Source: Colletotrichum lupini (lineage: Eukaryota > Ascomycota > Sordariomycetes > Glomerellales > Glomerellaceae). Taken from it: DNA of 64,000 nt. Under the pieces are notes generated by a model. That model did not search any database and was not told the origin of the DNA. It saw only the letters and a list, made by a program, of their open reading frames with translations. The translations under genes were made by a program, and so were the position numbers. Position 1 is the first letter of the stretch; each line of letters starts with the position of its first letter. Below are positions 58,671 through 64,000 of the stretch, piece by piece. Where the stretch lies: positions 5,208,001 to 5,272,000 of the forward strand of contig NC_064672.1 in assembly GCF_023278565.1 (NCBI RefSeq). The letters are read 5' to 3'.

Positions 58671-59215
58671 ATGTTACCTGGCGGCGAACACCTTGACCAC
58701 GGGAGGCTTGGCCACAAGATGGCTGTCGAATTGGTCCCAATTGGCTTCAATTTAGCCTCCTTTCCTTACTGTGCTGGAATGGACGGCTTGGACAATCCCA
58801 AATGGATTATAGCTGAGCCGTTCAATCATGGACCAAAACGGAAACAGGCGTATGTGTGGTCGTGTGTGCGTATCCTTTCCACATCTTCATATCTACCTTA
58901 GACTTGAGTGTTAATTAATCATCAATACCAGTGCCGCTGTCAGCAGAGTGGAAATCTGTCACGAGTTATGGCACGCAGCAATGGGCATACGGAGTGTGGT
59001 AAAAGTGGCTTAACTATCAAAGTGGAAATAGACAAAAGGAGAAGGTCTATATACACGATATCTGAGATAGACACGTGATTCAGCACGTGACGGGCACTTT
59101 GTGAGGTGCGATTACTATCCCTGTTACGTGACAAAATCCCTTGCGACTAGAATCCTGCCAAAATTGCGGGAAGTCACGTTGCGCATACTGCCCTGTGTTA
59201 AAAGTTAGGAATTAA
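58671..59215 (+). pseudogene. Gene B, paralogue of the Cys-rich gene A, broken by solo LTR
   Basis: Coding parts: 58671-58865, then an intron, then 58932-58956, then the 177-bp LTR plus one AAATC duplication copy, then 59139-59215. The encoded KWIIAEPFNHGPKRKQAYVW matches the core of gene A. The split last exon reads CRCQQSGNPLRLESCQNCG and KSRCAYCPVLKVRN. Its length without the LTR (25 + 77 = 102 bases) equals the last exon of gene A exactly. With the LTR in place, reading hits TGA at 59076-59078 inside the repeat. The zinc-ribbon end is thus lost. The N-terminus is uncertain: ATG 58671 was chosen, but the frame is open to 58518 and an upstream short exon, as in gene A, is possible. Confidence 0.75.
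58957..59133 (-). repeat. Solo LTR, 177 bp, not RIP-mutated
   Basis: TGTCACGAGTTATGG ... CCCTGTTACGTGACA, flanked by perfect AAATC duplications (58952-58956 and 59134-59138). It is the reverse complement of the LTR at 63103-63279, differing only by transitions. A solo LTR arises by recombination between the two LTRs of an inserted element. Confidence 0.9.
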
Positions 59216-60618
59216 GGTTGTTTTAAGCCTACCTGCACATACGTTGAAGATAGATGGTCGTCGTGTAAACCCCAGTAACTTAGCCTTCTTTGTCAAACAT
59301 TCATCAAACCGTAGTCAGCCATAAGAAGATCTACACTATGTATTTTTAAGCCACTTGCTTGAGATAGCCAAAGAATCGCAGGGGAAAATCTAGAACATTG
59401 ACCTGTATGGATTCCGTTGGAGGCTCAGAGGGAATCTCACTCATAAGGGCACAATGGTGTGTGTAACTTCGTACGCTTTGCAATTCGAGATTTATACAAG
59501 ATTGACTTGATGCTTCGAGTTAATAATGATCTGAACTCTGTGAAAAGCCACCTTAGTCGGTTGAAGTCATTTAAGGTCCTTAGCTAGGGTTGGAAGGCAC
59601 AGCACACGCGAGTTCCGTCTTCCTTTGCATTTGACACATTGCTGTGTTCAATAAACATCAGGTTGCGGATTGGTATCCCCCCCCCCCCCACAATTCGCAA
59701 CCATTGCTCAGTGGCTGGTTATGTGTATCCGTACTTTCTCAATTTAGTACACAGTTCGTCAGCGGATGCATCGCGAGTTAAGCTACTTCGTGACGTGACA
59801 GGTCTTGTCTCTCTAGCCTCTTCGGACTGTAGAAGATAAGACCTAGCATCCAGACGCGAAAAGGTAAACCTGACAAAAGTCATGTGTGCTGATCAGAGCA
59901 GAGGATTTAAGGATTTTATTACAGAAGGATCGCCTGAAATATAAGCGAAATTCACATATGAGGTCAATGTAATGTAATTATGGCATTCTTTCTGGAAACT
60001 TTCGCTTGGCTTAAAATCGATTGGATGGTGAAGGCAGATCGCACAGCGTTTTGGTAATATCAAGAAGGTGCTTCCGGGCTCGAACTCTTGTTACTGGTTT
60101 AATCGCATTTTCACAAAACCCGATTGGGATTGACGTGCTCCAATCATTGTATCCAGTTGTAGTAAGATGCTTCAGTGGAGTTGCAGGACTTGGGAGCCGC
60201 CTTGCCACGATGCGGGCTGGGCTGTAGGCGTCCTTTCGGACTGGTCGAATGGCTCGATGGAGTCTTATACGGTATTCTAGAAGTGAACAGTGGAGACACT
60301 GTCAGCAAGTTGAAGCGTCAATATCGGCGTCAGGGGGCGTAGGAAACTCGGAGAGATAGTTGCTTGACTATGTCAGTGCATATAGTTAGCCAAGGTCCTA
60401 CTTGAACTTCTTCCATAATCACGTCTAGATCATCACTCGTATACTATTGAGAGGCCGCGATGAAACCTTCTACTAGGTACGTGTCCGATTCGGAGTAGCA
60501 TGGAAATTATTAGTAGAATTGTTGGTGATTGCTGAACTAAGTAGACCGAACGTTTGAAGGGTCGAGGGTGGAATATCTCGCGTACTGATGCGCATAGAAT
60601 AGTCACCACGAACCCTGT
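59216..60618. other. Gene-free stretch with C homopolymer
   Basis: About 1.4 kb. A run of 13 C lies at 59677-59689. Small frames on both strands; nothing recognisable. Confidence 0.4.
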
Positions 60619-61154
60619 CTACGAGTTGGAATTCGCGACACTTGCGATCTTTTCCCTGACAGGAGTGTTGTCCAGGAAGACATCAAAACGCGCAATCTTG
60701 CCAGCTTCTTCCCATTCCGTCACAATTGTGACCAGCCCCGCAGCTGGGATGTTGATATCTTCGTTACCAGGATCGCCCTTAACCCGATAGGTGATGTCTA
60801 CAGCGAGCCAAATTCTGTTGTCCACCTGGTCTGCAATCTTTCAGTACAACTCGAGACCTTCATGAAGTACAATTATCACCTGCTTGGCGAGTGACATGCT
60901 TCATATACGACAACTGCCCAAACGCCGCGTCCATAATCTGCTTGATGGCTTCTAGACCATCAGCAGCAGGAAAATTGGTAAATTTTACCTGAGCATCCTT
61001 GGAGTAGATCTTGTCAAACTCTGTGGTTTGGAGAGAGTCGTGGATATCGTGAGACTGTCTGCGAAGTAAGCGTGGAGTCCTGGATGATGGCATATTTACT
61101 CACGCGTCGAAGCCAAGCCAAGGCCTCGGCTTGAGTGTTTGGAACGGCGACCAT
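60619..61154 (-). CDS. SnoaL/NTF2-like small protein
   Basis: Three exons, 61154-61104, 61054-60880 and 60830-60619, in phase, giving 145 residues. The pattern is the NTF2-like alpha+beta cone fold. An N-terminal helix (TQAEALAWLRR) leads to EFDKIYSKDAQVKFTNFPAADGLEAIKQIM, then FGQLSYMKHVTRQ, then strands WLAVDITYRVKGD and LVTIVTEWEEAGKIARFDVFLD. Members of this superfamily are cyclases, isomerases or ligand carriers, often encoded beside secondary-metabolism genes. No such cluster is visible here, and no catalytic His/Asp pair can be assigned with confidence. No signal peptide. Position in the fold is clear; the reaction is unknown. Confidence 0.78.
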
Positions 61155-61548
61155 TCTGCTCGATATCACACTGAAAGGATGAGTCACGGAGATGTGACAT
61201 GAGATTAGCGTTTTGAAGTTGTCTATAATGTCTCTCTTCTTATGTGTTGTGCTCTTTCTTAGTGCTGACAAATTGCGATTGCGCAAGAGCTTACAAATGT
61301 TGCCGAATCCTTCGGGGACTTTTGACCTGTGGAGGTTGCTGCGGCGCCACGCGACCATCTCTCACACAGTATCTGAATATCTACGTCTATTACAGTCAAG
61401 GGCTTGAGCGTCCAGGGTAATCTTACTTGTCTACAGATCTCCAACGTCTGCAGAGACTACACCTCCATGACTTCCATGGACCATCATCACAAAACAATGC
61501 ACGAGAGCATATTCAAGATGAGGAAGTGATCATAAAAAGGAGGTGACG
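61155..61548. other. Short intergenic
   Basis: About 390 bases between the NTF2-like start and the stop of the DUF1308 gene, which precedes it in the same direction. No frame of interest. Confidence 0.4.
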
Positions 61549-63102
61549 TTAGTCTGTGCCTGCCTTCAGCGGACCATCTACCAAGACCTCGCCAGGAAAC
61601 GGGATCTTTGCTAGACCTCGAGCCCAGTCCATAGCGATAATTGGTGCCGCCTCTGCATCGCGAGACCATCGCATCTTCTTGACGAGGTTGCCCAACCGCT
61701 TTACAGCATGCCGATTGCATGTTATTGTGGTGTGGTTCGTCTTCCACCCATACAGGAAAGACGAGCAGTTCGTCTCGTTGAGCGTTGGCTCCACCGCCAA
61801 CACGACCTTTGGCAGTGTCCCCTTGCGTACCTCGTCTGCGACGTGCTCCCTGCAGAAGTCTTCTACGATACGAATGGGTAATTGCAGGTCTTCCGGTACT
61901 GGATGGCATGACAGCTTCTGGAGTTCTGCAACCAAATTCAGGCGACGATTCTCTGTTGCCTCATCGTCCTTTTCCTCAATGGGCCACCCATCCTGCCGTA
62001 GAACACGCTCCAGGAAAGTCAACTTGTCGTCCTGCTTCCCCCTGCGGTCCTCCTGTCCAAGCAGTATTTCTATGCGAGAGACTTCCGACTCTGTAGATGC
62101 ATCGTATACCATGCGCAGACATGTCTCCGCCGCCTCGCGAGTGCAGACAAGCGTGTGGCGGCGAAGAAGGGGGTAAAGGGACTTGGGTAGCCTAGGACCG
62201 TGCTCCGCTTCATCTCCCACGTCTTCCAAGATCTTGGGACGCCACTTTCGCTGTGAGCTATGACTGTGAGAGATGTCTGTCGTCAAGGCCACAAATATGG
62301 ACGTGTCGATGTTCAAATATGGAGTCAGGGGTGGCACTTTCACAGCATCGCCATGACTAAGAAGATTTGGTATCGCGAATTCGAGAGGTGGAGGCGGTGT
62401 CTGGCTCTCTTCGGCGCATTCCAACGCAAGTGAGATGTGGTCGTCACCAAGGCACTCAATCCTTTTCAAAAACCTGTCTATGGCAGGGACACTGCCCCGA
62501 GAGATATTTGGAAGCACGATTCGTACACGATGCTGGTAACCCCCATGTATCTCGCGAGCGGCAGCCAGCAGCTGTTTTGCACTCTTCAGAACCTCAATCT
62601 GGGTTTCTTCGTCGTTGATAACTTCTTCCAGGCCATCGTCCTCATCGTCATCATCATCGGGCTCGTCCCAGGGAAAATCTGCTTCGGCCATCTGTACTAA
62701 CAGAGCCCGCTCGGTGATGCTGAGTACCCGCATCCACTCATGCCCGTTGTCGACAATAGCACTGACGAATACTGAGGTTTGTTGGCCGTCCAGCTTTGAG
62801 TAGGGGACTGCGAACCGAAACCAGGTGATTGAGCAACATTTTTTGATTGCCGACCAGTGGTTCTCGTATGAGGCGAGCTCCCCTTCTATGAGCCTGAAAT
62901 CTCGAGATAGCGAACCCTCGGCCTCTGAACCCGGTTCATGCGTTTCTTGACATCGTTGAATCAAGGCCTCCGCCCGAGTTCGTTGGCTGACGTTGGCCTG
63001 CCAGAATGTGCTGAAACCGGGGATGTAGGCGTGCCAGTGGTTGTTGACCTTGGCGGCTTCGAGTTCAACAGCCAGGCGCATCTGCTCGAGCTCATCGCAT
63101 AT
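61549..63102 (-). pseudogene. DUF1308-type protein, 5' end removed by LTR element
   Basis: The last 517 codons of a gene are in one open frame, and the reading then enters the LTR at 63103. The N-terminal part has LAVELEAAKVNNHWHAYIPG. The middle is acidic (a DDDDDEDDG stretch) and links to the DUF1308 region. That region reads LNIDTSIFVALTTDISH, RRHTLVCTREAAETCLRMVYD, GWPIEEKDDEATENRRLNLV and LYGWKTNHTTITCNRHAVKRLGNL. This is the C7orf25/UPF0415 relative of fungi, thought to have a PIN-like fold; its role is not established. Family proteins normally have further N-terminal sequence, which is missing here. The target duplication and the lost 5' exon lie beyond the element, outside the window. 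A chance ATG inside the LTR (63135) makes the frame look intact. Confidence 0.75.
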
Positions 63103-63279
63103 TGTCACGTAACAGGGATAGTAATCGCACCTCACAAAGTGCCCGTCACGTGCTAAATCACGTATCTATCTCAGATATCGTATATATAGACCTTCTCCTT
63201 TTGTCTATTTCTACTTTAATAGTTAAGCTACTTTTACTATACTCCGTATGCCTATTATTACGTACTATAACTCGTAATA
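63103..63279 (+). repeat. 5' LTR of the partial element, 177 bp
   Basis: Same length as the solo LTR 58957-59133 in reverse complement. Its first 52 bases are identical to the solo LTR. From about 63155 to 63279 there are about 16 differences, all C-to-T or G-to-A. Confidence 0.92.
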
Positions 63280-63297
63280 ATTATGAGCCTAGCTCTT
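63280..63297 (+). other. Candidate primer-binding site (half-tRNA type)
   Basis: ATTATGAGCCTAGCTC lies just inside the LTR. It is complementary, apart from RIP-type changes, to the anticodon loop and stem of initiator tRNA-Met (GGGCTCATAA), the site used by copia-like elements primed by a tRNA half. Inferred from memory of that tRNA; not verified. Confidence 0.4.
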
Positions 63298-64000
63298 AAT
63301 TAAGACCCTATACTACGATAACGTACTTATTAATACGATTCCTACGATCTTTTTAAGATAACTAACTTACTTATACTTACTTTAGCCTAAGCTAAACTAA
63401 CTAGCCGCGATAGTTAGATTAAATAGTTTAATATACTTCGCGCTATAAGTAAGGGCGTCGGGGTCTAGAAATACGTCGACCTAGACGCTTTAGATTCTGA
63501 CGTATTCCTCGACCCCTCTATAGCGCTCACTTCGCTCTTAAAATTCGGACGATTAGTCGTAACCTATAATAAAAAAGAACTACGAGCTTACTAAGCCCGT
63601 TATAAAGCGTTCGAGAACGACTAAAAAAACTAAGAAATCCTCCGCTAGTAGCTTTTAAATATAACTCCTAGTACGAACCTTTTAACTTCCTCGAGTACGA
63701 GTAACCTATAGAACTAAGCTAGGTTTCCTTTTATAAAGCTAGCTATGCTACTTACTTTACGTAGATAAATCTATCTTTATACCGTACTTATAAAGAGGAT
63801 CTATATGCTCGAGAGTATTTAGAAATAATAGGAGCTCGACGCTAAATACGAGTAACTTATAGCTTACGAACGTAATACTATTAATACGTATATTAAAGTC
63901 CTCGCTTAGTAGTTAGTAAAATTAGTTAACGCTATACTATACGAATACGCATTCTAAAAAGCTACTAAGAACGGCGCTAAGTTTAGTATATAGTAAATCG

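Larger units (their letters stand above)
63103..64000 (+). mobile_element. RIP-mutated LTR retrotransposon, partial (runs off window)
   Basis: Starts with a 177-bp LTR directly after the DUF1308 exon, followed by A/T-biased sequence with CpA/TpG depletion and frequent TAA/TAG, as in the other RIP blocks. A candidate half-tRNA primer site follows the LTR. The internal frames resemble a mutated gag but no domain is identifiable. Copia affiliation is suggested only by the primer site. The 3' end lies outside the window. Confidence 0.85.

Noticed and set aside
58940..59134. 65-codon minus-strand frame repeated at 63102-63299
   Set aside because: It is LTR sequence read in a chance frame; the similarity reflects the repeat, not a protein family.
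59677..59689. Run of 13 C
   Set aside because: A simple homopolymer; possibly an assembly artefact and not evidence of function.
1..64000. CRISPR arrays, rRNA or tRNA genes, secondary-metabolite cluster
   Set aside because: No regularly spaced repeats, no rRNA or cloverleaf-like segments noticed, and no PKS, NRPS or terpene synthase; the P450, aldolase and aminotransferase are degenerate and not obviously linked.

Overview
The window comes from a filamentous ascomycete (Pezizomycotina, probably a Sordariomycete). Evidence: short GT-AG introns of about 45-150 bp, a fungal Zn2Cys6 regulator, a tetraspanin, a family 11 rhamnogalacturonan lyase, small secreted proteins, and long transposon blocks carrying the mark of repeat-induced point mutation (RIP). 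In those blocks CpA and TpG are almost absent, TpA is everywhere, and coding frames are full of TAA/TAG. The species cannot be named from sequence alone.

Layout: 2.1-3.8 kb PI-specific phospholipase C; 6.7-7.7 kb tetraspanin; 8.0-9.2 kb HpcH/HpaI aldolase with an in-frame TGA; 10.1-12.3 kb a 5'-truncated aminotransferase and an unidentified decayed gene; 12.8-21.8 kb a cytochrome P450 split by a 7358-bp Ty3/gypsy-type element; 22.6-24.4 kb rhamnogalacturonan lyase; 24.8-33.9 kb a seven-exon membrane-protein gene split by a 6797-bp Ty1/copia-type element; 35.8-36.4 kb a small Cys-rich zinc-ribbon-like gene (gene A); 37.5-39.0 kb an N2227-type methyltransferase; 39.4-40.9 kb a GH5 glycosidase; 41.4-48.2 kb a second 6797-bp copy of the copia element in opposite orientation; 48.3-52.7 kb a Zn2Cys6 regulator divergent from an MFS transporter that carries one nonsense codon; 52.9-55.0 kb two secreted proteins; 56.2-56.9 kb an internally deleted copia copy; 58.7-59.2 kb a paralogue of gene A (gene B) broken by a solo LTR; 60.6-61.2 kb an NTF2/SnoaL-like protein; 61.5-63.1 kb a DUF1308-type gene cut by another RIP-mutated LTR element that runs off the window.

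The transposons have shaped this region. Target-site duplications were found for five of the six insertions: TAGCG, TCGAC, ATAGA/ATGGA, ATCCC and AAATC. Four host genes are cut inside coding sequence. In three of them (P450, membrane protein, gene B), removing the element plus one duplication restores the frame exactly. Two more genes each carry one nonsense codon. The intact genes point to a plant- or plant-debris-associated lifestyle: pectin lyase, glycosidase and secreted proteins, plus signalling by phospholipase C and tetraspanin. No classical biosynthetic cluster is evident. The most notable new-looking items are the gene A/B family, the un-RIPed/RIPed LTR pair that shows the mutation spectrum directly, and the 725-bp deletion derivative of the copia element.
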